Assembly: GCF_020497125.1 (NCBI RefSeq)
Contig: NC_059077.1
Location: 22,142,840-22,206,839, forward strand
DNA: 64,000 bases
Direction: 5' to 3'
DNA from: Mauremys mutica
Lineage: Eukaryota > Chordata > Testudines > Geoemydidae
The notes beneath the pieces are model-generated. The model was given only the letters and a program-made list of their open reading frames with translations, was not told where the DNA came from and made no database searches. The translations under genes and the position numbers were made by a program. The stretch's first letter is position 1, and the number at the start of each line of letters is the position of its first letter. Of this stretch, positions 24,046 to 36,934 are shown piece by piece.

Positions 24046-24811
24046 TTGTTCCTGACTTGTTTATGAAGGCAGGTGATATTCCCCTGTAAATAATAAAGGG
24101 GTCGTGGCAAGATTCAAGGGCTCCTGATCCAGGAGAAAGTGATGAATAAACTCCCTATAACTGGGAGCTGCTGTGTGGCAGACACAGCAAGTGTCTCAGG
24201 CTCTAGCAGCTTGACCAGGGGCCTCTCTCTGTTCTCTTCCTGTAGTTTATACTCTTAAGGGCTTCAACTTATCCGTATTGTGAGGTCTCAGTTTGCCTCC
24301 TCCATGTGCTATTTAAGTCCAATGTATACTTGGAGCTGGGTCAGTGTACAGTGTCCTCTGGCCAGAGGCACTATGGATGAAGATGTTAGCTTGTAATTGC
24401 AGGATACTTACTCTACACTGCTACATGATCCTCCTATGCTGCATCCATTAAAACTGGCATAAATCAGCTGTCTGGTCTGTGGTGGGGAAAGTTCCCTCCC
24501 AACTTCTGAACAGTTTTAAAACCAGTTGGAATCTTATATAGATCAGCAGCCTGAAGCAGCTGGAAAATATCCCTTCATCAGGATGTAGATGTAGATCAGG
24601 CCTCTCAGGAGCTTCCACAAGCTAATCCACCCTGGTGGCCAAAGTCTGCTCCTCATAATGAAAATGCTACCAAATGGACCTAGACTCCTAGGCTAGGCCT
24701 GTGGATTTGGTGGGTGCACCCCCAGACCAACCAGACCTTGCTCCCCTCCTGCATCAGTCACTGACTCACACAGGTTCATCTCTCTGGATGAAAGCTGTTG
24801 CCCTTGGACTC
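24046..24811. other. Non-coding, nothing recognised
   Basis: No motif or identifiable repeat. Confidence 0.45.
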
Positions 24812-24814
24812 TAA

Positions 24815-25120
24815 GGGTATGTCTACACTACCCACCAGATTGGTGGGTAGTGATCAATTTATCAGGGATCGATGTATCGCGTCTCATCTAGACGCGATAC
24901 ATCGATCCCCAAATGTGCTCCCTGTCGACTCTGGAACTCCACCAGGGCGAGAGGCAGAAACGGAGTCAAAGGGGGAGCAGCGGCCGTCGATCCCACGCCG
25001 TGAGGATGCGAAGTAAGTCAATCTAAGTCTATCTAAGATACGTTGACATCAGCTATGCTATTCTCGTAGCTGAAGTTGTCTCTTAGATCGATTTCCCCCA
25101 CCTCCAGTGTAGACCAGGCC
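24815..25120. mobile_element. Harbinger-like MITE built of hairpins
   Basis: The ends GGGTATGTCTACACT and AGTGTAGACCAGGCC are inverted repeats (GTCTACACT core) flanked by TAA on both sides (24,812-24,814 and 25,121-25,123), as for 3-bp Harbinger-type duplications. A perfect 20-bp stem (24,865-24,884 with 24,890-24,909, 5-base loop) lies inside. A further imperfect hairpin lies around 25,035-25,090 (aagatac.../...cttag arms). No coding sequence. The termini recur, diverged, at 60,865-61,138. Confidence 0.8.
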
Positions 25121-25123
25121 TAA

Positions 25124-28100
25124 AGAAAGCTCAGACACTGCTGCAGCCACTTCCTTTCTTTCTCTTCTCCAGGCTCTGGTAAGTGGCTCTTGCAGTACTT
25201 CAGACTGAAAGTAAGGGAGCAAGAACATCCTTCCGCCCACTGATGGATCAGGTTAACCCCTGTTAATATGAGAAGAACCATGAAAGTTTGTATACAAGGC
25301 TGCTGACCACTGGGTACTGACCCCTGGGTCATTGCTGGCCAAGCTGGTTACCAAGGTCAACCTTCCACTAGTGGAGAAAAATAAGATAGATGAACTGAGA
25401 ACTGGAAGACCGACCAGGTTTGAGTAGCCACTGCAGACTTCCTGGCACCATTCAATGGGTCACAGCAAGGTTGATCTGCACAGAGACAGGGATCCTCACT
25501 TCAATTTGTCTCTTGTAGTCATCACATAAAATGTCTAACTTCCTTCTTGTATCCAACATAAGAAAAACAGCCTATTTTGGAGTGTGCTTCCAGGAACTGT
25601 AAATAACACATGTTGAAATGTTCCCTTGCAGACTGTAGTGGATGCAAAGTTAACAAGCAACGCAGTTTACCTGCTGCACCTATTCTTCATGAAAACTACG
25701 CTATTCAACTCTCTGAGCAAAGCTTAAGACATGATTTATTGTGGTAGCATTTTAGTGTCTGCCACAGTGATCTGAAGGGGATGCAATGAAAATGCCAACA
25801 CAGCTTTAACCATAGTGATGTGAACAGGCCTCTGTAATACAAGCAAATGAAACAAACATTAGGTTGATGGGAGTATTTCAAAGGGCAGACACAGATGATC
25901 AGCCCTGTAGGAAAACACTTCTCAAGATAGCTGACTGCGAATCCTCAACTTCAAAAACAAAGATTGGCCTTTGAAACCAGGGGACACAGAGCTGGAATGA
26001 AAACCCCAGCCATAGCAATGTTTTGGCTTCACTTTTGATCAAGGAGCTTTGAGCTAATGTGGAAGTTATTTGATCAGGCTAACCTTTTTGGAGAATAATT
26101 GCTGGCTTAGAATTTATGAGCTGTTAATAATTTATCCTAATAGAAGGTGCCCTAGCAGCAAGGCAGTGAAAGAGTTGGGAGAGATTTTTATTTGAAATGA
26201 GAGAATAGGTTACTATGGGGAAGGTTTCTTTTGGTGCAATTTAAGGAAGGGTGAATTGGATTGAGGGGAAAAATAATAATCCCCCCTACTAATTATCTCA
26301 ACCTTCAATTATTTCTAGGAACTAACTCTCACTGAATTCTTGTAGGATTCTGAAATGTCGCAATCCATATTTTTTTCATTTCAAGGTTCTAGCTGGGGCA
26401 GCAAATGAGAAGTTGCTTTCAAGTGTTTCTGGTTAGGCAAAGAAATGCTGAAAATTTTGTGAGAGATCCTGTTCTCATAAAATGCCCAGCCCAGCTTTGT
26501 AAATTTAGTAGGTTTGGCTAGTTCAGATAAGCTTTGGAGAAGCATCTGAATACTCACTCGAGCTGAACCCACACTCCAGACTGTGGTGTATGTAGCTTCC
26601 TGCACTTTGGAGGTTTTGATGCTTTGAAATGCTTTCCTGACCCTGGTATAATGATGAAAGTGGGAAAAACTATTGTGTCTCTGTAGTTATTCCTAGTGGG
26701 CAAAGAGAAGCACAGATGCTTGTCCAAGGGATGCTGAATGGGATGAATTCAGTATGTATAGTGTTGACTCACTGGTTGCATGCAAATCAGTAAATATGAA
26801 AGCCTACAATGCCCAGAGACTTGCTGGCAAATAATAATTTACAAGGGATGCTTTTCTGATTATTAGGACTTAACGTAAACATCAAGGCTAGTGAAAGATA
26901 GCACTTTGTGATACCACTCCTGCACACACAAGCCATGAGTCTCATGTCTGCAATGAGAAGAAAAGCTGCACTCCTTCCTCAAGCTAGGTGCTTGCATAGC
27001 TTCCATCACAGTCATATCTGAGCTGATCCCAAGCATTTAAAAGCAGAAATAACTGTTTCACAAGAAAGTGTTCATTAAGTGGCTGCTGTGGAATGCTTTG
27101 TCTGAGCCTTGCCTGGCCACATGTCAGTACAGAAGTTCAAAAGCAGCATTGTGTATTCTTGTATGTCCCTGAATCAGTAACATTCTCGTCATTTCTCCCT
27201 CTAACTCACCTAGTTTGCTGATGTATCTGGCAAAGACACAGCCTATAATCTATTTTCTGGTGTCAGGGATGGTAAGGGATCTAAGTGTTGCTCCTGTACA
27301 GGGTCCCAAATACTCAACCAAGTTCAAAATCTTCTAAGCTGATTCCACTCACTCCAGGTTGAGCACCTTTGCCCATCTGGGGCTTTAGCATATGCTAATC
27401 AGTCATTAAGATGTGTGACTGATAGCTGCATGCTCAGATGTGCTGCAAATGGTGGAGATTTTCAAAGGATTCTTGAGACCAGAACCTACAGAATGGCTGC
27501 AGCAGCAGCCTCTGTGTCTGGGTATAGCCACAGGCCAGGGGGCAGAGACTCCACTCAAAATGAATTCCTCAAAAAATGACTGATCTCATAGATCTCATAG
27601 CTTGCTGTATAGCGAAAATCTCTGTGGCCACAAGTCCAGGCAATGGAGCTCACTTGTGAGGGACTGGCTGTGGACCCAGGCTGTAAATCAGGTTAATGGT
27701 CTAGGTGGCAGGGACAAGAGCCTTGAAGAAAAAGTGGAGGTGCCTCTGCCAGTGATAGAAGATGGCTGAAAATCTTCTTGCGATGTGGGAGGCTTCAGAA
27801 CAGATTCAGAGTGCCCTTTAGCTGACTCCCCAGGATAACATTATCCCGACCACCATCCCAATGTCTGCCATCACTGGGATAAGGCACCTATCATTCTTCA
27901 GATGGAGAGTCAAGGAGCAGGGAAGCATCAATAAAATGATTGTTAATTTTCACAACTAAGCCTCAGGCCACACACTCATTATACATGATGCTTTCTTTAG
28001 TATGCAACAGCAGCTGCACTATCACCCTTTCCATGTTAACAAAGACCTTATCCCACCCCTACTCCAGCCTCTCCAAGTTTGAGGAGTAAGATCTCCTACA

Positions 28101-28704
28101 GAGATGCTCCCACTTCTTCCGCATCTCCAAACCTCATAGAATTAGTGTGGGTGTCCTTTAGCAAAGCCAACCCAATGTATGGTTCAGTAAATACAGAGAT
28201 TTAGGTGAATGATATTTAGGAAAGAGATTTAGGTGAATGCATGTTTGTGACTTTAATGCTTCCTCGTGTCTGCATGCACACCAGTGGGTTGATGTCCAGA
28301 TGAGTTGGCATCCTCTAACATAGGTGGACCAAAGGCCTCTGTGTGGGAAGAAAACACTGTAAGGATGGTGGGTGTCTCCTTCAGACAACCGTCACCCTTC
28401 TACACTAAATAGGACATGTTCTCCAGGCCCAATGGATCTCCTGGAGAATACAACCCAGACTTGCTTTCTCTAATGGACACCACTCTCTCACAACATTCAC
28501 CTAATGCCAACCAGGCTCCACAACTGACAAAGTCCCAACTTCTGTCCCAATCTTGGTCCATTGCTGCTGCTTCTCTGCATCTCAAAGTGCCCCTGTCCAT
28601 AGAGGCAGTGGCTGGCATAGGCAGCCAACTTCTAAGGTGGCAGCCGCAAGTAAATACTAGTACAACACTCTGCCCCATCACCCACAATGAGCACTGTGGA
28701 TGTA
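25124..28704. other. Non-coding, nothing recognised
   Basis: About 3.6 kb. The frames are at most about 95 codons and carry no family motif on either strand. I see no exon-like conserved stretch. Confidence 0.5.
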
Positions 28705-28890
28705 AAGCAACAATGTTTCTTCAAGTCAAGACTGGATGCCTTTCTGGGAGGTCTGCTTTCAATGAACACAAGTTATTGGGCTCAGTACAAGGGTAACTTG
28801 GTGAAACTTAATGGCCTGTGATATGTGGGAGGTTAAGCTAGATGATTTAATGGTCTCTTCTGGCCTTACATTCATATTAATAGATTATAT
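28705..28890 (+). mobile_element. CR1-type LINE 3' end fragment
   Basis: 'caagactggatgcctttctg', then 'ttattgggctcagtacaagg', then 'taatggtctcttctggcctt' follow the 3' end of a CR1-type LINE in sense orientation. Only the end survives. Confidence 0.65.
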
Positions 28891-29261
28891 CTGACTTTCT
28901 TTACAAATCACTTCCAGCATGACTCACTGCCCTGATGAATGCTGCCTCTGTGCACCATAACCATCTATGTGCACTCTTCCTATTCATATGATTTTGGTTT
29001 ATTGTTTACTGACAGAGATGGTGGCAACAGCTTGTCTCTTATGTCCCTGGGGTCTGTCACTGCCCTCTGACCTGTCCATTTGCTTCCTGTTCCTACTGCA
29101 ATAACACCGCCACCATTAACTCCTCATGTTCTGGAGGGATGATTGCACTGGTATTGGCTCCCTCAGGCAAAGGTAGCACAAATCTGATGGTGATGTGTAG
29201 CATGCAACATTCCAGGGATATTCTATTAACCTTTTCAGAGACCTATGATAGTGTCTGAAGT

Positions 29262-31830
29262 CTCATCATCATCATCATGTTCCCATTATGCCCCTGGCGT
29301 TTAGGTCAGCGATGAAGCTCCTCCGCTCCTCTCTGTTTCTGGCAAGTTTTTCAATGGTTCCCCAGCTGTGCCCCAGGTTTTTCAGCTCGGCTTCCACTGC
29401 TCTTTGCCATGTTGTTTTCGGGCGGCCTCGTTTTCGCTTGCCTTCAGGTGTTCATTTTATTGCTACTCTGGTGATGGAATCAGTTTCCATCGGAAGCACA
29501 TGGCCAATCCATCCCCAACACCTCCTGGCAATGATGGTGCTCAGATCCTCTTGGCTGCACTGTGTCAATAGATCTTGGTTTGAGATTGTTCTGGGCCAAA
29601 AGATATGGAGAATTTTCCTGAGGCAGGTTATATGGAATGATGACAGTTTGGACATGTCATACTTTCTTATTCCCCAGCATTCTGCACTGTAAAGTAGTGT
29701 TGAAAGTATGCAGCTCTAATAAGTATTGAGTTTGGTTTTGGTATTGTATTTTGATGATTTCCAGACTGTATGTAAGCTTCTAAAGGTGTTCCTGGCTTTA
29801 CTGATTTTGTTCCGGATGTCCTGGCTTGTTCCACCTTCCTGGCTGATGGTGCTGCCCAAGTATGTGAACATTTCTACGTTGGTGAGAACATAATCCTCTA
29901 TCTGCACTGGTGATGGTGAGGCAATATTAAAGGTCATGATATGTCTTATTGCGATTGATTTTTCAGTCCAATTTGCTGGTTTAATGCATTGAGTCAAGTT
30001 GTTTTTTTTCTTGTATATGGCGTTGGGTATGTGATAGGAGAGCGAGATCATCTGCGAAGTCCAGGTCTTCAAGGGATGAGAAGGGTGTCCATTTAATGGC
30101 TCTTGGCATGTCTTCTGTTGTACGCTGCATTACCCAATCAATGGCAAAGTTTAAAAGGATTGCAGACGTGTCACACCTCTGACATTCTTCTGTTTTGACT
30201 TCAAAACTGAGCTCATTGTAATCAACATTGCATGTAAAGTTGGAATAGAAGCTTTTGATGTTGATTATATAGAGAGGGATTCCATATGCTGGCAGAATGC
30301 TCCATAGGCTGGTCCTGTGAATGCTATCAAAAGCCTTCTCAAAGTCTATGAAGTTTATGTAGAGCTGCTTTTGCCATTCTCAGCATTGTTCTATTATGTT
30401 CCGTAGAGTGAAGATCTGGTCTGTGCATCCACGCCCTTTCCGAAAACCAGCTTACTCTTTTCTGAGAACGCTATCAACTGCCTCATACAGAGGACTACGA
30501 TCTTGCACAATACTTTGCTTGGTATAAAAAGATAAAAGTGTGATGCCGTGCCAGTTATTACAATCACTGAGAGTTCCTTTCTTTGGTATCTTCACTATAA
30601 CCCCATTGGTCCACTTATTTGGCACTTGTTCCCTTTCCCAGACTTGTTGCTAACTCAGGATTTACCTTGAACAATTCTGCATTCAAGTTATCCTTGCCAG
30701 AAACTTTCCCATTTTTAAAGGATTTGATGACTTGAATGATCTCTTCCTTAGTTGGAGTGTCTGTGTTGATATCAAGATCTTCTCCCTCATAGATGTTTGC
30801 TTCCTCTTTAGGTGGCTCTCTGTTCAGCAATTCTTTGAAATGCTCTGTCCAGCGCATTTCTTGTTCTTTTTCTGTAGTTAGTAGGTGGCCTTGTTTGTCC
30901 CTTATTAAAGTGTTTCTTGGTGTCTGCCATTTACCACTGATAAACCATGTCATTTTATAGATGGTTCTTTGTTCACCATGAGCAGCAGCATCCTCTGCTT
31001 GTATTGCCAGATTATCAATATAATTTCATTTGTCCGCTCTCACAAGGCGTTTGACCTCCTGGTGTGCCTTGCGGTATTTGTCCTTTAGCTTCTGGGATTT
31101 TGTGTCTAAAACTGTTTTCTTCAGGGCTTGTCTGGTTTCTATGGTGTTCCATGTGCTGGGTGTAATCCACTCCTTCCTTCTCTTCTGCCTGTAGCCTAGA
31201 TAAGCTTCACTACTCTGTTTATAAATTGCTGTTACTTTATCCCACTTCTTGTTAATCTCCTCATCTGCATTCCCCTCCTCTTCATCAAAGTCTGCAAGTG
31301 CCTGAAGCCTGTTCTTTAACTGCAGAATTAAGGCTTTCTGTATTTCAGGGGCTTTAGCTTGTCACTGTCATGACGTCTATGTCCCTTGTTTGGTGGACCC
31401 ACTCTTCTCAGTTTTAGCTTGATGGAGGCTGTCACAAGGTGGTGATCGCTGCTAACGTCTACACCTCTTCTCACTTTCACATCTGTCAGTGAGCGTCACC
31501 ATTTGCCATTGATCATCATATGGTCAATCTGGTTCTTATCTCTGCCATTTGGAAAACACTATGTCAGCTTGTGGATTTTACGATGTTGAAATAGGGTTCC
31601 GCTAATGACTAGGTAATTCATATTACAAAAATCAACAAGCGTCTCTCCATTTTCTGAAGTCTGAAGGCATCGAAATGCACTCTCTTGCCATTTTGGTGCA
31701 TTTCGTGCTCTATTATATCTGTGGTGGGATGCTGCTTTATGGTGGACAGTTGGGGTCATTAGCCATGTAATGCAGGTGTGCCCTCTGTCTCCTGGAAAAG
31801 GCAAATGGGTAATGTGCTTCAAGCTGAGTT
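29262..31830 (-). mobile_element. Decayed APE-endonuclease/RT LINE (RTE- or Nimb-like)
   Basis: From right to left on the minus strand the coding blocks are as follows. 31,559-31,822 has ENGETLVDFCNMNYLVISGT and LFQHRKIHKLT (late endonuclease). 30,615-30,953 has DKQGHLLTTEKEQEMRWTEH and VIKSFKNGKVSGKDNLNAEL (start of RT). 29,716-30,072 has VEMFTYLGSTISQEGG (thumb region). 29,452-29,655 has FHITCLRKILHIFWPRTISN and RRCWGWIGHVLPM (C-terminal tail). Several stops and frameshifts lie between blocks and the endonuclease N-terminus is missing. The 3' end at 29,262 is a short ATGATG-type microsatellite tail. This is a fossil; the clade name is uncertain. Confidence 0.85.
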
Positions 31831-32612
31831 ACAGGTGTGTGTAAGATGTACACTTGCTGTGTATGAAACTGAACAATAATCCCTCCTTCCCCTGAGTGCT
31901 AGCAGCCCATAATACTTCAAGTCACATGAGCCATGGCAGGGTCCAGGATACCTCTCCGTCACAACCATGAGACTTATTTGGGCTCACATTGTGCCAACAT
32001 ATTCAGAGAGGAGGTAGGCTTTTTGTTCCTCAGTGCAGCATTGTCTACTCTAGAAAGATGTATGTGTTTTCCATGATGCCCAGTACTGGGCATCATGAGA
32101 TAACATAAAATGCCTACATAATACCTAGCTGTGCCTGCAGAGGTACTGGTTGGCTTTAGACGTGAACCTGTATCTTGGAGTGACTTGAGCTTCCAAAAGG
32201 TCCAATGTGGCTTATAGATCCTGTTGGGAGGTGAACACTGTCAAAGTGAAACTCTGGTCAAAGTTGCTGAAATGTTAGTGAAGAATATTTCTCACTTGTT
32301 CTTGTTATGAGGCTTGTTCCATTGTTTGCAAAATCCTTTGAGATGTTCCTTTTAAAATAGAACTATCCAAGATTATTATTAATAATCAGTTATTTCTCTC
32401 CTGATCCTTGGGGCCATAGAGAGAGGCCATTTAAAAAGGAAATAGAATCCCAATCATGCTCCCCTCCCAGTAACGTCAATAACAAAACTTCCATAGAATC
32501 CAGTGGGAGCAGAACTGGTCACTTATTCTCCAAGTGGCACTGGAAGCTGCCTTAAGGCAACACCACAGCTATCTTGTGAAATGAACAATTAAGTTTTTTA
32601 CCAGGAGAGCCT

Positions 32613-32649
32613 GGGGGGGGGGGTGGGGAGGGAGGAGGGAGGGAGGGAG
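32613..32649 (+). repeat. G-rich tract with GGGA repeats
   Basis: A run of 11 G is followed by TGGGGAGGGAGGAGGGAGGG. Several GGG blocks lie within 37 bases, so a G-quadruplex is possible. Confidence 0.75.
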
Positions 32650-35600
32650 CTAACTGAAGAAAAGTGGGCATGCAACAAGTGAAAGTTTAGGAAGCAGTTT
32701 CAATAATAACTTAGCTCTTACTTAGTGCTTTTCATCAGAGGAAAAAGCAGAACAAGAATGATCCTGATGGCTTTTGATTTTTAAAGCAGAGTAGTGAAAG
32801 GAGGAGGAAAATGTTGTTTGAATGTATTCAAAATATAACAACATACGATCAGCAGGGAAGCTCTCTTTCTTTTCTCATTTGTTAAGTCAGAAGCAAATAT
32901 TTTTCAGCCTAAGGAATTATTTATGGAAGCTAGTTTAGAAAAGATCATGCAACATTAATGCACTGGCAGGAACAAATATTGCCTTTTTGATTGTCTGTCA
33001 TCATAGAAAGTAATATAACCTACAGCCAGTGCAGCAGCTAGATGGCACCACTAGCTGCAATATTTTTATTTGAATAGCTGTTTTAATCAACGTTTGCTGT
33101 GAGGGTTTTCAGCTGTTCTTTTTCAGCTATTACTTTTGCTGAAGGCTACAGCTTTAGAGCAAAATGGAGACAATTAGTTTTACTAAGGAACTTTAACTAA
33201 CAAACTAATAAGGCGCCACAACTTCTTAGAGATGTATACTGAATTGTTACTGAAAAGTTTAAATGTTTTGTTTTAGTTTAAAATGTTTAAAGTGTTTTAA
33301 GTCACTGCTGTGATAATTTCAGCACTCCCTACCTCAGAGATGCTTCCCACTCTGGCTCAGCACAATTTTTAAAAAGAGAACTTTGATACGTATAATAATA
33401 AGCACCTAAAAAAAGCAACCTTTTTCTTCTATAGTTTTATGAGGGCAATAGTTTGATTTTTGTCTCAAGGAAATGAATCATGTCCGTCCTTTATTTTCCT
33501 TTCATTTTAAAATAATTTGCTATCGTCTCCAAAACTGACCAGGTGTCTAAATAAACGTTTCCTATAGTCCAGCTTTGTCAATATCGAAACTAATCCATTG
33601 TTGGGTGGATAAGTAAGTGCAGTGTAATCCTTTGCATCTTCATCAAATGGATGGGTGTGAGTTTATTGTTGAATGTTGTAATATACTTTTCTGCCCAGGA
33701 CAAGGAGTAGACAAAGTCCCTGCTTGATGGAACTTCAAATCTAAGGCCAAGATTTTCAAAGTGGGAGTGACCAGTGTTTATAAAAAATCGGCTTAAGACC
33801 TGGTCCTGAAAACAAATACTACCAGATATAGTGCTTACTATCACGGCTACATTGTGACCTTGTGTGCTCACACAGAGAAGTAAGGAGCTTATGGAGCCAT
33901 CCCTGTAGCAACTATAATAATTGTTAAATTGGAAATTAACGAGAAGAAACATTTAGGTGTCTTTAACGTGCTTTTGTTCTTTTTGGAAAATTTAATCAGT
34001 CTGCTTCCTGTAAAGAGCCACTAGAGAAGGCCATTTGTAATACACAACAACATGTTCTACTGGTCCTACAAAATCCAAGAACTAAGTTACATGTTCTCAA
34101 GAGCCATCTGCTTGCATCTCATCTATTAATTATTTACCTACACACCTAGAGAAGAACTCCTTTAATACTTCCCTTTTTCCGGGTGGCCTCTCCCCTGCAT
34201 ATGTTGCCTTCCTCCTGTGCTGCTTTGCACATTCTTCCTGGTTCCCATCTCTTGTGCACCAGTCGCAGAGACCAGCTTCTTGTCTCCTTCGAAGTAGCAG
34301 TGGCCTTTTTGTTGCAAAGAAGAACCTGGATTCCTGCAGAAGTAGCTGGAGAGGAGGAACCAGTGTCATGTGACCTGTGGCCACAGTTTGTAAACCACAG
34401 CTTTAGATGGGGAATAGTGTTCCAAGGGGACTTGATCCATTTACAACTGGAATGGATAGAGTCCTATAAAATGTCCTGGCAGGAGGCTGGAGTATATAAG
34501 CTCATAGGTCTTTTCAACCTCTGCCTTTCACTACTTTGATTTTTAACTTGCCCCAGACCTTCATTTAGTGCCGCCAGTGGAGCTATCTTATCTAACACAC
34601 AACATCTTAATGAGGTTCTGATAATTGTTTGGGTTGACACTTTATCATCAGGCTGGTGGCTCAACACTTCTGTGTGCTCTGGTGCCACAGTAAGATGCAT
34701 AATAACCTAACATTGCTGCAAACAATTTAATATCCCTTGGCCCGCACAACAAGGGAAGGCACCATTATAAATACTGTAGTTTAATGCAAGTGTACTATAG
34801 ACTGAGATTTGGGTCTTGTCTAGAGGACAGCTTGTAAACTGTTAACACAATTCACCCCTGTTCATATTGGCTGGGAAAAGCCCACGGGGCCTTGTCTTGT
34901 CTTCAGTGGGATAGGGGGAAAGGATGCGTTTTTAATCTATGTTAACCAACTTGTGTTAAAATTTTAGTGAAGACAAGGCAATCAAAGTTTTAACTGTTAG
35001 ATGATCAAGGTAAACCTTGGGCAGGGGGGTGAATTTACTGCACTTGGATTTTAACATGGGATATGTAACATGAGTTAGCTTTAAATGAGTTAAAAATCCA
35101 GCTCTTTTCCTAATGAAGGTACAGCCTAAGTGTCCTAACCTGGTTTCAACATACAGTACATGTATACAAGGCATTGGTAAAGGGATGTACTGCTTTTTTC
35201 TGATAGTGCTGACTAGTTAAGTGTCCTTAAAACAAAAAAAATGTGGAGGTTATTCCTTAGAACCGCATGTTAGTCTACTGTTAAACTTTAACCTGTAAGT
35301 ATGGCGTCGTCACAAGAGGTTTCCATCAACAACTCACTTCTACAGAATGAAGCTCACCGCTGTGATCATACCTGCAGCATACTTCAGCTTTAATCAATGA
35401 CACTCTTGTCTGAATTCTGAAGAGGTTATTCCTTGTGATTATGGTCTCTGTTAAACACACCATCTTCTTAAATATAGATTATATCAGTGCAGAGTCACTG
35501 AACCACTACATGGAATTTATCGCGTAATCCTGGAGTACATACTACTTGTCGTCATTAGTGGTAAATAGTAGGCCATTCCAAATGGAGTTGGGAACCCAGT

Positions 35601-35756
35601 TACGTTGCTCCCTGATAGATGACTCCATCACTATATCCGTGACAACTGCTAACGGTGCAGAGCAAATGTCATGTATACATACATAGTGGCCTGTACTTGA
35701 AATCCAGATGACCCAGTTTCAGGACCAGACAGAATCCATAGAGAGTGAGCTTCGGT

Positions 35757-35905
35757 TTAAGGGTCTGATTCTCCTCTGTAGCACTGGTGTAAATCAATGT
35801 AACTCTAAAGTCAATAGACCAGCTCCTCAGCTTCTGTAAGCTGTTGTAACCCTTTTGTAGCCAGTGGAAAGGTGCTAATTTACACCAGTTGAGGATCTGG
35901 CTGAA
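35757..35905. repeat. Foldback repeat, diverged
   Basis: 'cactggtgtaaatc' and 'atttacaccagt' are inverted arms near the two edges, with 'tctgattctcctc' and 'gaggatctgg' further out. This looks like another short dispersed palindromic family. Confidence 0.45.
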
Positions 35906-36911
35906 CAGTTAAAGTGATGTAAAACCATTGTAAGTTAGGGGAAAACCAGGACCAAAACTTCCCAATAATGAAAAAGGTTATAACTTATGGCAGTATTTCT
36001 GATCTTTCCTGTGACTGTGGGGTAACGGTTATGCTGGCAGTTGTAGTCACAAGGCTTGTATCAAACACTGAAATGCCACACAAATGGTAATATAAAAGCA
36101 CATAGTGACACTACTCCAAATGTACTTCCTGTATTGACTTCGCAGAGGAGCCTAGTCACTCAGTGAGGAACAGAAATGACAAATGTGAAAAATGGCATAG
36201 ATGAGTGCTATCAAACAATCTGAAAGAATGTTAAATGATCTTACCCCTCAAAATAGGAGTACTCTTTGGATATTTTGTCCCATGGTCCTGTTTTTCTTTA
36301 TACCTGCAGAAACATATAAAATCAGCTCTACATTATTAACCTTGTAATTTGAACAGCCCAATCAGTAACTACATCCAATGGGAAAGTTCTCTGAGACTGG
36401 AGACACTCCAGTGGTTTCTGTCTTACAAGACTGGAAGTAAAATCACCATAAAAGCCACAGAAGCACATTCTTTTTTCTATATCACTGGAAAATAAGGGCA
36501 GACCTGTTGATAAAATGCTTCTAGACCATAAGGGAGGAACGAACATCAGACAAGCTGGCACTGGCAAAAACTCCTGAACAGCAACAGACATAAAGACATT
36601 TCTGGTGGCAAGGTGTATTAGAACCTAGAAAAAAGTGAAGCATCCACAAAAGTCAAACTTAGAGTGATAAACAGACGTGTTGTACTCATGACAAATAAGA
36701 AGGGCATGGATGGTGGTGAAACAGTAGCAGGACAAAATGCTATCCTGGAACAGTCAAAGTGTAGGGTAGGTTATGGACTTTTCTTCTGATTCCTATAAGA
36801 TGATATCTGCCACTTCAGAGTCATGACACTAGCTTCAATGATCAGTTCTAAGGTAGAAAATAGAGACAATTACTTCTATGAACTCACCACCCCGGAATAA
36901 AAAGAGGTTGA

Positions 36912-36934
36912 GTCTCTCTCTCTCTCTCTCTCTC
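36912..36934. repeat. (TC)n microsatellite
   Basis: About 11 uninterrupted TC units. Confidence 0.9.

Noticed and set aside
28416..28796. 126-codon frame as a possible host exon
   Set aside because: No recognisable motif, it is shadowed by a 95-codon frame on the other strand, and its right end runs into a CR1 3' fragment.
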